Assembly (NCBI RefSeq): GCF_019430905.1
Contig: NZ_JAHYCA010000003.1
Coordinates: 434,001-498,000 of the forward strand
Direction: 5' to 3'
DNA length: 64,000 nucleotides
DNA from: Billgrantia antri
GTDB taxonomy: Bacteria; Pseudomonadota; Gammaproteobacteria; Pseudomonadales; Halomonadaceae
Positions 1 through 10,553 of this stretch are shown in pieces. Within the stretch, counting starts at the first letter, position 1. Each line of letters opens with the position of its first letter. A model generated the notes under the pieces. That model saw nothing but the letters and a program-made list of their open reading frames with translations, was not told the origin of the DNA and ran no database searches. The translations under genes and the position numbers were made by a program.

Positions 1-396
1 TGACACATTCCGTATCAAGGCATACTGAGGCTCTAGATCCTCAACAATAATGAAGCGAAACGGGGGTTTTCCAATCTTTTTATCATACCCTTTGAAATCA
101 AGTGAACCCGAGGACCTTTGGTAAAGACGTTGTATATTTCTATTATAGTTACGCTCCGACCAGTATATATTATAATCGCCTAAAACATTGAAATTACGCC
201 TTATTCCTTCGACAATCTCACCTTCCTTGCTCCGCCCCCCCTCCCATATGGCAAAACAAGAAAAGTCTCTTCTTACCAGATCTTTCCTTTCCTGCATCAC
301 GGCTAGCTCACTCGCAGGCCCACGCCCTTTTTTTTCAAGCTTGAACATGGCGTCAGGCTCGGCCGAACTCCCATTCACACGCCCGATAGTATCCAT
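1..396 (-). CDS. Unrecognised protein, 3' end cut by window edge
   Basis: An open frame of 132 codons starts at the ATG at 394-396 and runs without a stop to base 1, so the gene continues outside the window. The in-frame TGA just upstream of the ATG fixes the start at this codon or later. The visible part has a charged N-terminus, then a segment with FAIWEGGRSKEGEI followed by YWSERNYNRN, and near the cut FRFIIVEDLEP. I do not recognise the family. It lies 28 bp downstream of the ParB-like gene on the same strand, so the two are probably co-transcribed. The stretch is clearly AT-richer than the rest of the window and uses codons such as AGA, AGG and ATA, which suggests acquired DNA. Confidence 0.6.
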   Translation of the reverse strand, partial: MDTIGRVNGSSAEPDAMFKLEKKGRGPASELAVMQERKDLVRRDFSCFAIWEGGRSKEGEIVEGIRRNFNVLGDYNIYWSERNYNRNIQRLYQRSSGSLDFKGYDKKIGKPPFRFIIVEDLEPQYALIRNVS

Positions 397-424
397 TTTT
401 CATCTCGCTCTGGCTTTTCAATAG

Positions 425-1312
425 CTAGACGGCTTGTCTGATCACTTCACGTTTCGGCCATAATCGTTCTTGCAAATGCCGCTCGAACCGACGACGGAAA
501 AAGTCGGTAGCCTCTTCCTCTGTATAAAGCCCACGCCGAACATTAGGCCACAAATGGGCCTCCTCGAGCCTGATGACAGGGTTATCCTTATCGAACAGCA
601 TGGGAATGCTTTCTATTTCCAAAGCCAGACATATCGCAACGCGATGCCAGCCATGCCTAGGCTGTATGACTTCCTCTCCTTTAGTGGAAAATATTCTAGC
701 TCTTATCAGTCCAAACTCCTCCCTCAGCCCTATGCTCCTGATAGACTCATACGCATCAATGAGTCTTTTCAGCTCCATTTCCACCAACTTGGGGGAGACT
801 GGGCCAAAGCCTTTCCAGCCATCTTCCTCGCGCCAGGCTTCGAAACCATTCTTTTTCGCCTCATCACGCATCAACTTGATGCGGAATTCTCTCTTCTCCT
901 CCGGTGTCGATGCATCCCATGGGTATACATAAGCAAGTGGATCCAGGAGGAGCCATTTCTTGTTGGGCATTACATTCAGGAACTCGGCCACATTTCTTGG
1001 CTGAAATTCATTAAAATAATCGGAAAAGAACCGCAGTGCCGCCCCCCTTCCGCCACGTTCATAGACACGAATCACCTCAATCCAGATGTGCATCAGGTTA
1101 GTGCTTGCCAGCAGAGCAAGCGGCACGTCTACCACATATCTCCGCTGCTTGCTGACATACATGCCTTCCAGAGGCGTGGGACACCTCCCGGGGGCCCTCA
1201 TGTCCTGTAAAGGAGCCTGTTGCCTTTCGATCCGGTAACCGGCCAGGCGCAATGGCCCAGCGAGACACGCTCCGACAACTCTCCTTCCCCACGCGCCCAG
1301 CGTTCGCTTCAT
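425..1312 (-). CDS. ParB-like domain protein of unknown role
   Basis: A 295-aa protein preceded by a strong purine-rich ribosome site (GAGGGGGGGCT then ATG). No signal peptide is obvious, although the N-terminus is basic with a short hydrophobic patch. Near residues 220-240 the motif RHGWHRVAICLALEIESIPM resembles the end of a ParB/sulfiredoxin-type nucleotide-binding domain, where a G-x-H-R-x-A motif is followed by a helix and a strand. The middle is rich in Trp and charged residues. I do not know the function. Stand-alone ParB-like proteins of this size occur in surface-polysaccharide clusters as well as near plasmid loci; the partial downstream gene and lower GC favour the first, but this is inference. 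Confidence 0.6.
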   Translation of the reverse strand: MKRTLGAWGRRVVGACLAGPLRLAGYRIERQQAPLQDMRAPGRCPTPLEGMYVSKQRRYVVDVPLALLASTNLMHIWIEVIRVYERGGRGAALRFFSDYFNEFQPRNVAEFLNVMPNKKWLLLDPLAYVYPWDASTPEEKREFRIKLMRDEAKKNGFEAWREEDGWKGFGPVSPKLVEMELKRLIDAYESIRSIGLREEFGLIRARIFSTKGEEVIQPRHGWHRVAICLALEIESIPMLFDKDNPVIRLEEAHLWPNVRRGLYTEEEATDFFRRRFERHLQERLWPKREVIRQAV

Positions 1313-1647
1313 AGCCCCCCCTCAGCCAATAGACTCGGCAACATGCCTCTCTTGTGTAGAGTTTGTCGACGGTTTTCCTCCTTTCGTAATCAAGACGCTA
1401 ATGCAAGCTCTCGGAAAGAACAAATTGAAACCTTTCGATACTCAAGATCACACAGCTCGCGCAGCGCTGCGTATATCATTTTTCTCATTCTTTTTTGCGA
1501 GCCTAGAGCCATGCACCGCGAACGGCGCGTATGACGAAGCGCTAGCGTGGGCGATTCCTTGGGCTGCGCAAGCGGTGCTGCCGGCAAGGACACGTGCCGG
1601 TCATGACGACCGGCACGTGAAAGCGGAGGGATCCTGAACGGAAAGGG
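1313..1647. other. 335-bp intergenic region between sth and the ParB-like gene
   Basis: I see no supportable gene here. It contains a perfect 12-bp palindrome CGCAGCGCTGCG at 1460-1471, an AT-rich patch at about 1472-1500 that may hold the promoter of the downstream minus-strand gene, and a long perfect hairpin at 1591-1619 close to the 3' end of sth. Confidence 0.5.
1591..1619 (-). terminator. Perfect 12-bp hairpin downstream of sth
   Basis: CACGTGCCGGTC at 1591-1602 and GACCGGCACGTG at 1608-1619 are exact inverted repeats around a 5-base loop. The hairpin sits 29 bp past the sth stop. On the minus strand it is not followed by a good T-run, so it may act as an mRNA 3'-end stabiliser or a weak terminator. 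Confidence 0.5.
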
Positions 1648-3039
1648 TCAGAACACCCGATTCAGTCCGTTCTGTGCTGCTACCCGGTAGGCTTCGGCCA
1701 TGGTGGGGTAGTTGAAGGTGGTGTTGACGAAATACTTGAGGGTGTTGGCTTCGCCCTTTTGCTGCATGATTGCCTGGCCGATGTGCACGATCTCCGAAGC
1801 TTGGTCGCCAAAGCAGTGGATACCGTAGATTTCCAAAGTGTCCTGGTGAAACAGGATCTTGAGCATGCCAACCGTATCGCCGGTGATCTGAGCACGGGCG
1901 GTATCCTTGAAGAAAGCCTGGGCAACTTCATAGGGCACTTTGGCTTCGGTGAGCTCACGCTCGCTCCGCCCGAACGAGCTGATCTCGGGAATAGTGTAGA
2001 TGCCTGTCGGCACCTCGTTGACGAAGCGATAGTCGCGTTCGAGCAACTCGTCGCAGGCATTGAGACCCTGGTCATAGGCGGCGCTCGCCAGGCTCGGCCA
2101 ACCGATCACGTCGCCGGCGGCATAGATGTGCGGGATGGCAGTGCGGTAGTGGTCGTCTACCTGGAGCTGGCCACGGCCGTTGGCTTCGAGACCGATGTTC
2201 TCCAGGCCGAGCTCGTCGGTGTTGCCGGTGCGGCCGTTGGCCCAAAGGAAGGCGTCGGCACGCAGTTTCTTGCCCGACTTGAGATAGACCACCACGCCCG
2301 ACTCGTCTCCCTCGACCCGTTCGTACTCTTCATTGTGGCGGATCAGTACGCCATGCTTGCGTAGATGATAGGAGAGCGCGTCGCTGATCTCGTCATCGAG
2401 AAACGACAGTAGACGATCTCGACTGTTGATCAAGTCCACCTTGACGCCGAGTCCGGAGAAGATGGAAGCGTATTCACAACCGATCACACCTGCACCGAAA
2501 ATGATCAACGTACGCGGCGTATGCGAGAGGCTCAGGATGCTATCGGAATCGTAGATGCGCGGATGTCGAAAATTGATGTCTGCGGGACGATAGGGACGCG
2601 AACCGGTGGCAATGATGATTTTCTGCGCCGCCAACTCCTCCAAGGCCTCCTGACGGTCGCGTACCAGTAAGGTGTGCTCGTCCTTGAAGCGGGCCACCCC
2701 GCTGAACAGATCAATACGATTGCGCGCATAGAACTTGGTACGCATCTCGACCTGCTGGTCGATGGTGATTCGCGAGCGCTCCATGACTCTGGGAAAGGAG
2801 AACCAGCGCGGCTCACCGATATCACGGAACATGCGGTTGGTGTTGAACTGCATGATCTGCTTGACCTGATGGCGAAGAGCCTTGGAGGGAATCGTTCCCC
2901 AGTGGGTACAGTTCCCCCCCAGGATCGGCTGCTTCTCCACGACCGCCACCCGCTTGCCATGCTTGGCGGCATTGATCGCCGCGCTCTCGCCGGCGGGCCC
3001 GGTACCGATCACCACCACGTCATAGTTATGGATTGCCAT
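1648..3039 (-). CDS. sthA: Soluble pyridine nucleotide transhydrogenase
   Basis: A 463-aa FAD flavoprotein that moves hydride between NADPH and NAD+ in the cytosol, usually draining excess NADPH. The FAD-binding GTGPAGE motif is at residues 12-18, a second NAD(P)-binding GAGVIG motif is near 183, and the C-terminal dimerisation domain carries the [14 protein letters not shown] signature. At the usual disulfide site Cys44 is kept but the second cysteine is Thr49 ([11 protein letters not shown]), which separates SthA from lipoamide dehydrogenase and glutathione reductase. AAGGAG lies 12 bp upstream of the ATG. It is downstream of nqrM, separated by about 100 bp, so it may have its own promoter. 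Confidence 0.96.
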   Translation of the reverse strand: MAIHNYDVVVIGTGPAGESAAINAAKHGKRVAVVEKQPILGGNCTHWGTIPSKALRHQVKQIMQFNTNRMFRDIGEPRWFSFPRVMERSRITIDQQVEMRTKFYARNRIDLFSGVARFKDEHTLLVRDRQEALEELAAQKIIIATGSRPYRPADINFRHPRIYDSDSILSLSHTPRTLIIFGAGVIGCEYASIFSGLGVKVDLINSRDRLLSFLDDEISDALSYHLRKHGVLIRHNEEYERVEGDESGVVVYLKSGKKLRADAFLWANGRTGNTDELGLENIGLEANGRGQLQVDDHYRTAIPHIYAAGDVIGWPSLASAAYDQGLNACDELLERDYRFVNEVPTGIYTIPEISSFGRSERELTEAKVPYEVAQAFFKDTARAQITGDTVGMLKILFHQDTLEIYGIHCFGDQASEIVHIGQAIMQQKGEANTLKYFVNTTFNYPTMAEAYRVAAQNGLNRVF

Positions 3040-3146
3040 GGGCGCTCGCGTCTCCTTTCCCTTGTCGATGTTGGTTTTCGGGGCCAGGCCTGCTGCACGA
3101 TAATTCGGCTAGTTCTGGCATGGCGAAGGGGCAAGACATGCCTCCC

Positions 3147-3413
3147 CTAGCGGCGGGTAGCGTCATAGCCCAGATCGGCGCCACGACTCTCGTCGCTCGA
3201 ACGGCGTGCACTAACTGACTCCCCCTTGCGCTTGCGGTTCTCTTCCTCGCACACCTCGTCCTTGCCGCCGCAGATGTCGCACCCCTCCTTGAGGCCCAGC
3301 TTGTTGAGGCCGCCACAGGAGCCGGCAATGGGCTTGCGTCCCATGATCACGCCGATGGCCATACACCCCATGATCAGCAGCATGAAGCCCAGTACAACGA
3401 GAAAAGTGGTCAT
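3147..3413 (-). CDS. nqrM: Na+-NQR maturation protein NqrM
   Basis: An 88-aa protein with one N-terminal membrane segment (about residues 3-25) followed by a cysteine-rich tail: SCGG, CDICGG and a further VC. NqrM is needed to assemble the iron centre held by NqrD and NqrE, and the tail cysteines are thought to handle the metal. The ATG at 3411-3413 was chosen over an upstream in-frame start because GGAGGGAAAG sits directly before it and the membrane segment starts immediately after. It is the last gene of the nqr operon, 17 bp after the ApbE-like gene. The charged C-terminal tail is longer than I would expect. Confidence 0.9.
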   Translation of the reverse strand: MTTFLVVLGFMLLIMGCMAIGVIMGRKPIAGSCGGLNKLGLKEGCDICGGKDEVCEEENRKRKGESVSARRSSDESRGADLGYDATRR

Positions 3414-3430
3414 TCTTTCCCTCCAGGCGG

Positions 3431-4207
3431 CTAGGGCTCGAGCCAAGGCTCAAGGGCCGCGGTATGTTGAATTTCGATACCCTGTGGTGTCTTGACAACA
3501 ACCCTGGCGGCACTATCCATGTTCTCAGCCAGGAGCAAGGCGTCCGCAGGATCGGCCCGGATCAGTAGACTGGCCTGTTGCATGGCCTCGCTGGCGCTCG
3601 GTGCAACGACACTGACCGCCAGGGGGGTCGACAACGTGACCAGTGGAACCACATCCTGCTGGGCAAAGCGCTGCACCAAGGCGGCATCCTGAAGACGCAG
3701 ATGTCGTGCGCCATCCGGTCCCGAAAGCCCTGCCTGCTCAAGCGATAGGCGCCAGCCATTTTCGGAGGGCTTGCCCCGACCACGCATTACGCCGCCCACT
3801 TCGACCAGCATGGCGGCTGGAGCCATGGGATGGTCCTCGAGCCAACGCGTCAACCGATCGACAGCAAGCGAGTGAACGACACGATCCGTCTCTTGCCGCA
3901 GGCTCGGCGTGGCTATCCAGAAGTGGCTGAACGCCGCGTCCAGCGCTTGGGTAAAGGTACTTCGCTGACGTTCAAGCGTTGCCAGTTCACCTTGTATGCC
4001 GGCCTCGAGTTCAGCAACCTGGGACTGATCGAGGTCGGCATACAAGGTGATATGGTAACCCGTGCCAAGAGTCGTACCGTGGAGATAGTACTCGCTGGCC
4101 TGCTCGCGGCAAGCGCTGAGTGCCATGATCAAGGACACTGCCAGAAGGAGCCGGGCTGGCCCACACAGAGCCAGCCCGGTGAATCGCCCGAAGGCGAAGG
4201 GGGTCAT
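3431..4207 (-). CDS. ApbE-like lipoprotein, probably lacking catalytic residues
   Basis: A 258-aa protein with a lipoprotein signal (lipobox ALSAC, Cys33) whose ATG overlaps the nqrF stop by four bases. The location is where apbE, the FAD:protein FMN transferase that attaches FMN to NqrB and NqrC, is normally found. Homology is visible in [36 protein letters not shown] and [17 protein letters not shown]. Compared with about 340 aa for the family, it lacks the central DxxxGPLxxLWGFG segment, the STSGxYRxY segment and the SHxIDPxTGxP segment that holds the Mg/FAD ligands. It therefore looks catalytically dead, perhaps structural. Both flavinylation motifs in the operon are intact, so a working ApbE should exist elsewhere. 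Confidence 0.8.
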   Translation of the reverse strand: MTPFAFGRFTGLALCGPARLLLAVSLIMALSACREQASEYYLHGTTLGTGYHITLYADLDQSQVAELEAGIQGELATLERQRSTFTQALDAAFSHFWIATPSLRQETDRVVHSLAVDRLTRWLEDHPMAPAAMLVEVGGVMRGRGKPSENGWRLSLEQAGLSGPDGARHLRLQDAALVQRFAQQDVVPLVTLSTPLAVSVVAPSASEAMQQASLLIRADPADALLLAENMDSAARVVVKTPQGIEIQHTAALEPWLEP

Positions 4208-5436
4208 CCGCCAAAGTCGTCCAGCAAGATGTTTTCGGGCTCGACACCCAGGTCGAGCAGCATCTTGATGACGGATGCGTTCATCATGGGCGGTCCGCAC
4301 ATGTAGTACTCGCAGTCCTCGGGAGCCGGATGGTCCTTGAGGTAGTTCTCGTACAACACGTTGTGAATGAACCCGGTGGGACCGGTCCAGTTGTCCTCGG
4401 GTAGCGGGTCCGATAGCGCCAGGTGCCACTCGAAGTTGGGGAACTCCTCGGCCAACTGATCATACTCGTCATTGTAGAAGGTCTCGCGCCAGGAACGCGC
4501 ACCGTACCAGAACGAGATCTTGCGGTCGCTCTTGAGTCGCTTGAGCTGGTCGAAGATATGGCTGCGCATCGGCGCCATGCCTGCACCGCCACCGACGAAT
4601 ACCATCTCGGCGTCGGTGTCCTTGGCGAAGAACTCGCCGAAGGGCCCCATCACCGTGACCTTGTCACCCGGCTTCAGGCTGAAGACGTAGGTCGACATCA
4701 GCCCTGGCGGATGGCTTGTACCGGGAGGCGGTGTGGCGATACGGATGTTGAACTTGAGAATGCCCCTCTCTTCCGGGTAGTTCGCCATCGAGTAGGCGCG
4801 AATGACCTCCTCGTTGTTCTTGTGAGAGAGCTTGAACAGGTCGAACTTCTCCCAGTCGCCGCGATACTCCTCCTCGATGTCGAAGTCCGAAAACTTGATA
4901 TCGTAAGGCGGCGCCACCAGTTGCACGTAGCCGCCAGCGCGGAAATCGACATTCTCGCCTTCGGGAAGCTTGAGGTTGAGCTCCTTGATGAAGGTCGCCA
5001 CGTTGGGGTTGCCGATGACCTCGCATTCCCATTTCTTGACGCCGAAGACCTCCTCGGGCACCTCGATCTTCATGTCCTGCTTCACCGGCACCTGGCAGGA
5101 GAGCCGCCAGCCCTCCTTCTTTTCGCGCAGAGTGAAGTGGGACTCCTCGGTCGGCAGGATCGAGCCGCCGCCCTCTTCCACCCGGCACTTGCACTGCGCG
5201 CAGGAGCCGCCGCCACCGCAGGCGGAGGAAAGGAAGATGCCATTGGCCGCCAGCGTGTTGAGCAGTTTACCGCCCGCCTGGGTGCTGATGGTGTGTTCCG
5301 GGTCGCCGTTGATCTCGATGGAAACGTCGCCGGTACTGACGAGCTTGCTTCGGGCCGCCAGGATCACCACGACGAGACCGATGATGACCACGGTGAACAT
5401 GACCACACCGAGCAAGATGATAGATGTTCCAACCAT
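4204..5436 (-). CDS. nqrF: Na+-NQR subunit F, NADH dehydrogenase component
   Basis: A 410-aa subunit that oxidises NADH and passes electrons through FAD and a 2Fe-2S centre into the sodium pump. An N-terminal membrane helix (about 5-27) is followed by a ferredoxin domain with Cys73, Cys79, Cys82 and Cys114, then an FAD domain with [11 protein letters not shown] and an NADH domain with [14 protein letters not shown] and a C-terminal YYMCGPPMM motif. The length matches the family. Six nqr genes run in the usual A-F order on the minus strand; nqrF is 68 bp after nqrE and overlaps the ApbE-like gene by ATGA. Confidence 0.97.
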   Translation of the reverse strand: MVGTSIILLGVVMFTVVIIGLVVVILAARSKLVSTGDVSIEINGDPEHTISTQAGGKLLNTLAANGIFLSSACGGGGSCAQCKCRVEEGGGSILPTEESHFTLREKKEGWRLSCQVPVKQDMKIEVPEEVFGVKKWECEVIGNPNVATFIKELNLKLPEGENVDFRAGGYVQLVAPPYDIKFSDFDIEEEYRGDWEKFDLFKLSHKNNEEVIRAYSMANYPEERGILKFNIRIATPPPGTSHPPGLMSTYVFSLKPGDKVTVMGPFGEFFAKDTDAEMVFVGGGAGMAPMRSHIFDQLKRLKSDRKISFWYGARSWRETFYNDEYDQLAEEFPNFEWHLALSDPLPEDNWTGPTGFIHNVLYENYLKDHPAPEDCEYYMCGPPMMNASVIKMLLDLGVEPENILLDDFGG

Positions 5437-5504
5437 GTCGGATTCCTATTTGCTGTGTAACCTGTTTCCCGGCGGCGCGAGCGCCGCCGGAAATGCGCCC
5501 CGGC

Positions 5505-6122
<618 letters not shown>

Positions 6123-6123
6123 G

Positions 6124-6792
6124 TTACACGGCCTCCTTCGGTTGGGTGTTTTCCTTCATCTTGAACTCGTTCGCCTCGACCTGCTCCGGGTGCGTGGAAC
6201 GCAGCGCCCAGATGATCAGGCCAATGATGAAGAACGCCGACGGCGGCAGCAGCAGCAGGCCGTTGGGCACGTACCAGCCGCCATCCTGCACGGTGGGCAG
6301 GATGGTTAGACCGAACACGCTACCGGAACCGAGCAGCTCGCGAACGAAGCCCACGGTCATCAGGATGAAGCCATAGCCCAGACCGTTGCCGATGCCATCC
6401 AGGAACGACAGTCCCGGAGAGTTCTGCATGGCGAAACCTTCGGCACGCCCCATCACGATGCAGTTGGTAATGATCAGGCCGACGAATACCGAGAGCTGCT
6501 TGGACATTTCGTAGGCATACGCCTTGAGGATCTGATCCACCACGATCACCAGCGAGGCGATGATGGTCATCTGCACGATGATGCGGATCGACGAAGGGAT
6601 GTGATGCCGGATCAACGAGATGAAAAAGCTGGAGAAAGCCGTTACGAAACAAACGGCCAACGACATGACCAGCGAGACGCTCATGCTGGTCGTCACCGCC
6701 AGCGCCGAACAGATACCCAGTACCTGCAGGGCGATGGGGTTATTGTTGAAGATCGGGGTCGTCAGGACGCCCTTGGGAGTCACAGCGGACAT
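6124..6792 (-). CDS. nqrD: Na+-NQR subunit D
   Basis: A 222-aa integral membrane subunit of the sodium pump, with six hydrophobic helices inserted in inverted topology relative to NqrE. Conserved features are [17 protein letters not shown] near the N-terminus and [16 protein letters not shown] in the middle, whose cysteines (about 29 and 112) are the iron ligands. The charged C-terminal tail [12 protein letters not shown] is hydrophilic and probably cytosolic. It is 11 bp downstream of nqrC and 1 bp upstream of nqrE. Confidence 0.96.
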   Translation of the reverse strand: MSAVTPKGVLTTPIFNNNPIALQVLGICSALAVTTSMSVSLVMSLAVCFVTAFSSFFISLIRHHIPSSIRIIVQMTIIASLVIVVDQILKAYAYEMSKQLSVFVGLIITNCIVMGRAEGFAMQNSPGLSFLDGIGNGLGYGFILMTVGFVRELLGSGSVFGLTILPTVQDGGWYVPNGLLLLPPSAFFIIGLIIWALRSTHPEQVEANEFKMKENTQPKEAV

Positions 6793-6803
6793 AGTCAGGC
6801 TCC

Positions 6804-7616
6804 TTAAGCTTCTGCTTCGAGTTCGACGTCGGCTTCCTGGGCTTGCTCTGTATCGACTCCCTCACGGAATCGAGTCAGATACGTGCCGAAACCCTCCGGA
6901 CTCAGCCAGAACTGCAGCATGTTGGTCACGCCGTTGCTGGTCAATGTGGCGCCGGACAACGCATCGATCTCGGTCTCGTCGTCGGCGCCCCCCTTGGTCA
7001 GGTGGATATCGGGGGTCAGATCTTCTTTGTCTTCGAAGATCTTCTTGCCTTCCCACTGGGCCTGCCAGCGCGGGTTATTCACCTCGGCCCCTAGCCCTGG
7101 GGTCTCGGCGTGTTCATAGTAGGTGATGCCGACGATTGTGTTGCCATCGCCCTCCACCGACAGGAAGCCACGCATCAGCCCCCACAGCCCCTGGCCACGG
7201 ATCGGCAGGATGATCTGATCCGGATCCTCGGCATCGCCGACCAGGTAGACGGTGGCATAGTTCTCGACGCGGCTCAGGCCGGCAATATCGCGGTCGCCGG
7301 ACAGGGTGCGCCCCGTGGCCGGATCGCGCGCGGCCTGGAAGTGGTCGAAGGTTTCCGGGTCGAACTCGTCGGTGTACTCCCCTGTACGCATGTCCACCAC
7401 GCGTGGGGTTACCTCACCGAATGCCGCCTCCACGTCCATGCCTGGCTCGTACAGGTTGGCCACGCTGAGGATGTTGGTCTTGCGATCGAGTTCCTGGTTG
7501 AGCTGTTGCTTGGAGCGCAGCGCCACCGCCGCGGTGGACACGATGACCGAACACACGATACAGAGTGCGAACGCCACCGTCAGGATCTTCTTGATGGAGT
7601 TATTGCTCTGTGCCAT
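6804..7616 (-). CDS. nqrC: Na+-NQR subunit C, covalent FMN subunit
   Basis: A 270-aa subunit with one N-terminal membrane helix (about 11-32) and a periplasmic FMN-binding domain. The flavinylation motif SGATLTS is at residues 221-227, with Thr224 as the expected phosphoester-linked FMN attachment site; the preceding residues DAL match the family. The ETPGLGAEV segment (about 171-179) is the other conserved block of the FMN_bind domain. The start shares one base with the nqrB stop (TGATG). The attachment site is intact although the ApbE-like protein of the operon looks inactive. Confidence 0.97.
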   Translation of the reverse strand: MAQSNNSIKKILTVAFALCIVCSVIVSTAAVALRSKQQLNQELDRKTNILSVANLYEPGMDVEAAFGEVTPRVVDMRTGEYTDEFDPETFDHFQAARDPATGRTLSGDRDIAGLSRVENYATVYLVGDAEDPDQIILPIRGQGLWGLMRGFLSVEGDGNTIVGITYYEHAETPGLGAEVNNPRWQAQWEGKKIFEDKEDLTPDIHLTKGGADDETEIDALSGATLTSNGVTNMLQFWLSPEGFGTYLTRFREGVDTEQAQEADVELEAEA

Positions 7617-8842
7617 CAGGCAGTCTCCTCGGCCGGGACGCCGACTCGCTGAATGCGGCGTTTGATGTTGGCCTGAACAAAGAAGTGATCGATCAGCGGT
7701 GCGAACAGGTTAGCAAACAGGATCGCCAGCATGATGCCTTCGGGGAATGCCGGGTTGACCACGCGAATCAGCACGGTCATCACACCGATGAGGATGCCGA
7801 AGATCAAGCGCCCCGGGTTGGTCATGGAAGCGGAAACCGGATCGGTGGCCATGAACACCATGCCGAAGGCGAAGCCACCGACGACCAGATGCCAATACCA
7901 CGGCATGGCGAACATCGGGTTGCTCTCGGAGCCGACCAGGTTGAACAACAGGCTGGTCCCCGCCATGCCGAGCAGACAGCCCAGCATGATTCGCCAGGAG
8001 GCGATCTTGGTCCACAGCAGCACTGCCGCACCTACGAAGATGGCCAGCGTCGAGACCTCGCCAACCGAGCCCGGCAGGTAGCCGATGAAGGCGTCCCACC
8101 AGCTATACTGGGAACTCAGCGCCGCCATGCCGTCCTGGAAAGCGATGGAAAGCGGCGTTGCCCCGGTGTAGCCGTCGGCAGCCACCCATACCGCATCACC
8201 CGAGATCTGCGCCGGATAGGCGAAGTAAAGGAAGGCGCGGCCGGTGAGGGCCGGATTGAGGAAGTTCTTGCCAGTACCGCCAAAGATCTCCTTGCCGATC
8301 ACCACACCGAAGGTAATGCCCAGAGCCACCTGCCACAGCGGGATGGTAGCCGGCAGGATCAGGGCATAGAGCACGGAAGTGACGAAGAAACCTTCGTTGA
8401 CCTCATGACCACGCTTGACGGCGAAGAGTACCTCCCAGAACCCACCGACCACGAAGGTCACCAGATAGATCGGCAGGAAATAGGTGGCACCAAGCACGAA
8501 GTTGGCCCACAGGCTGTCAGGGTCGTGGCCGGAGGCGAGCACCATGAGAATCGCCTCACGCCAGCCGTCCATCGAAGCATAGCCGTCAGCGATGGCACTG
8601 TTGGCCAGCCAGCCGGCGTTCCACATGCCGAAGAACATGGCCGGGAAGGTGCACAGCCACACGGTGATCATGATGCGCTTGAGATCGATACCATCACGCA
8701 CGTGCGCCGTGGTCTTGGTGACGCTGGGCGGAGAGTAGAAGATGGTGTCGACCGCCTCGAAGAGCGGATACCACTTCTCGTACTTGCCACCCTTGTGGAA
8801 ATGCGGCTCGAGATTGTCGAGTGTCTGTCGGATACCCATCAT
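7616..8842 (-). CDS. nqrB: Na+-NQR subunit B, sodium-pumping membrane subunit
   Basis: A 408-aa polytopic membrane protein with about ten hydrophobic segments. It carries covalent FMN, riboflavin and the sodium path. The flavinylation motif TGAT is at residues 226-229, within GYTGATPLS, and Thr229 is the expected FMN site. The conserved [24 protein letters not shown] block is present (188-210). Two ATG codons are in tandem at the start and the first overlaps the nqrA stop (TGATG), so A, B and C are translationally coupled. All features match a functional subunit. Confidence 0.97.
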   Translation of the reverse strand: MMGIRQTLDNLEPHFHKGGKYEKWYPLFEAVDTIFYSPPSVTKTTAHVRDGIDLKRIMITVWLCTFPAMFFGMWNAGWLANSAIADGYASMDGWREAILMVLASGHDPDSLWANFVLGATYFLPIYLVTFVVGGFWEVLFAVKRGHEVNEGFFVTSVLYALILPATIPLWQVALGITFGVVIGKEIFGGTGKNFLNPALTGRAFLYFAYPAQISGDAVWVAADGYTGATPLSIAFQDGMAALSSQYSWWDAFIGYLPGSVGEVSTLAIFVGAAVLLWTKIASWRIMLGCLLGMAGTSLLFNLVGSESNPMFAMPWYWHLVVGGFAFGMVFMATDPVSASMTNPGRLIFGILIGVMTVLIRVVNPAFPEGIMLAILFANLFAPLIDHFFVQANIKRRIQRVGVPAEETA

Positions 8843-10191
8843 CAGGCCTCTTTCTCGATCATGGTGAGGTTGTCACGCAGGATGGGACCGTACTCGTACT
8901 TGCCCGGGCACACGTAGGTGCACAGTGCCAGGTCCTCTTCATCCAGCTCCAGACACCCAAGCTGCATGGCCGCCTCGATGTCACCGACGATCAGCGTACG
9001 CAACAGCTGGGTCGGCAGAATATCCAACGGCATCACTTCCTCGTAGACGCCCACCGGCACCATCGCCCGCTCGGAGCCGTTGGTGGAGGTATTGGGCGCG
9101 TAGTTGGAGAGCCCCTTGAACTTCGACAGATAGATGCCCAGCACCGAGTGACGGTTGTTGCCCGGAGACAGCCACCCCAGGAAGGCGCGCTTGTTGCCCT
9201 CTTCGATCAGGCTGAACTGGTTGTGGAAGCGGCCCAAGTAGCGCAGCCCACCTTCCGCGGTAAATCCGGAGAACACCGACCCGGAAATCACGCGAGTATC
9301 TTGGGGTTGGAGGATTTCCCCGGCCAACAGTTCCTCGGTGCTGGCACCGATTCGCGTGCGCAACAGACGCGGTTTCTCGGCACGCGGCCCGCCCACGGCG
9401 ACGACCCGCGACATGTCGAGCCGCCCCTCGGCGAACAGCTTGCCGAAAGCGATCACGTCCTGATAGCCGATGTGCCAGACACGCTTGTGCAGGGCGACCG
9501 GAGAGAGGAAATGAATATGTGTACCGACCAGGCCAGCCGGATGCGGGCCGGCAAAGGTCTCTAGCTGCACGCCCGTTACGTCGCCGCCAGGAATCTTGGC
9601 GTCGGGAGCAGTACACAGGAAGACCTTGCCCTGGGTTAGACTCGACAGCACCTTGAGCCCATCCTCGAAGGCCTCGGGCTGCTCGTTGATGATGACGGCA
9701 GGGTCAGCGCTGAGCGGATGCGTGTCGATAGCGGTGACGAAGATGTCGGCCGGCTCGCTGTCGATCGCCGGGCTGCGCGAGTAGGGCCGGGTACGCAGTG
9801 CAGTCCACAGCCCCGACTCGACCAACTGGTCGACGACGCGCTGGCGATCCAGGGAGTCAAGCCCTTCACGCCCATGGGCCGTGAACTCGACCGCTTCCTC
9901 GTTTTCGTCGATCTGGATGACGACCGAGAGCAGCTTGCGCTTCTCGCCACGATGGATGGCGACGATTTCGCCCGCAGCCGGTGCCGTGAACCGCACACCG
10001 GGATTCTTCTTGTCGGTAAAGAGGAGTTGGCCCAGTTTGACCTTGTCCCCCTCCCGGACCTCCATGGTCGGCTTCATGCCGACGTAGTCGGTGCCCAGGA
10101 CAGCCACGTGACGCACGGGTCGCGCATCCTCGATGCGCGGCTCGGGCGTCCCCATGATGGGGAGATCCAGGCCTTTCTTGACTTCGATCAT
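8842..10191 (-). CDS. nqrA: Na+-NQR subunit A
   Basis: A 449-aa cytosolic subunit, the first gene of the operon. The N-terminus [20 protein letters not shown] is typical, followed by the [20 protein letters not shown] block that resembles a biotinyl-lipoyl-like fold, and [14 protein letters not shown]. The length fits the family (about 445-450 aa). It has been implicated in quinone binding in Vibrio. The stop is coupled to the nqrB start. Upstream lies a 362-bp non-coding region with a candidate promoter at 10319-10347. Confidence 0.96.
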   Translation of the reverse strand: MIEVKKGLDLPIMGTPEPRIEDARPVRHVAVLGTDYVGMKPTMEVREGDKVKLGQLLFTDKKNPGVRFTAPAAGEIVAIHRGEKRKLLSVVIQIDENEEAVEFTAHGREGLDSLDRQRVVDQLVESGLWTALRTRPYSRSPAIDSEPADIFVTAIDTHPLSADPAVIINEQPEAFEDGLKVLSSLTQGKVFLCTAPDAKIPGGDVTGVQLETFAGPHPAGLVGTHIHFLSPVALHKRVWHIGYQDVIAFGKLFAEGRLDMSRVVAVGGPRAEKPRLLRTRIGASTEELLAGEILQPQDTRVISGSVFSGFTAEGGLRYLGRFHNQFSLIEEGNKRAFLGWLSPGNNRHSVLGIYLSKFKGLSNYAPNTSTNGSERAMVPVGVYEEVMPLDILPTQLLRTLIVGDIEAAMQLGCLELDEEDLALCTYVCPGKYEYGPILRDNLTMIEKEA

Positions 10192-10318
10192 AGTCTCGCC
10201 CAGTTGATGGATCGGAAATGCGAAGGAAAGGGGTTCGAATGGATTCGAATTCTTGTTGAGTCAGTACGTTACCAGTCAGGCCCGAGGCATTCCGGGCCAC
10301 CCCGAAAAAATCCACAGC

Positions 10319-10347
10319 ATTATAAAGACAAGCGCGACCAAAGACCA
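10319..10347 (-). promoter_or_regulatory. Candidate sigma-70 promoter of the nqr operon
   Basis: On the minus strand TGGTCT is followed by a 17-base spacer and a perfect TATAAT (10319-10324). The -35 matches consensus only partly. It lies about 130 bp upstream of nqrA. Confidence 0.5.
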
Positions 10348-10506
10348 CACGGCCTAAGGTCGCAAAAGGGGGTAAAAAACCACGCTACGCCTGGCTTCGA
10401 AAGGGTTCAATAGGCGTTGAAATGCGTTCGTTTCAGGGGTTTTCGTGCGTCTGAAGGAACCGGGTCAGCGCCACGCTGGCGCCGCCCGGCATGACCGATA
10501 AGTGAC

Positions 10507-10546
10507 GCGGGTCAGAGAATTCCGACCCGCGAGGTCGGGTTTGCCC
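10507..10546 (-). terminator. Overlapping hairpins downstream of gap
   Basis: Just after the gap stop, GCGGGTC (10507-10513) and GACCCGC (10524-10530) are inverted repeats, and a second alternative stem of CCGACC with GGTCGG overlaps it. No strong T-run follows, so termination strength is uncertain. Confidence 0.35.
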
Positions 10547-10553
10547 GAGAAGC

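Larger units (their letters stand above)
10192..10553. other. Intergenic region between gap and nqrA
   Basis: A 362-bp non-coding stretch holding the likely nqr promoter at 10319-10347 and hairpins just past the gap stop at 10507-10546. The nqr leader of about 120 bases contains a polypyrimidine-rich segment but no riboswitch that I recognise. Confidence 0.5.

Noticed and set aside
470..1210. A 246-codon plus-strand frame opposite the ParB-like gene
   Set aside because: The minus-strand frame has a strong ribosome site and a recognisable motif, and the plus-strand frame has neither.
1390..1593. A 67-codon minus-strand frame between sth and the ParB-like gene
   Set aside because: It has no ribosome site, ends in the hairpin region and resembles nothing; treated as intergenic.
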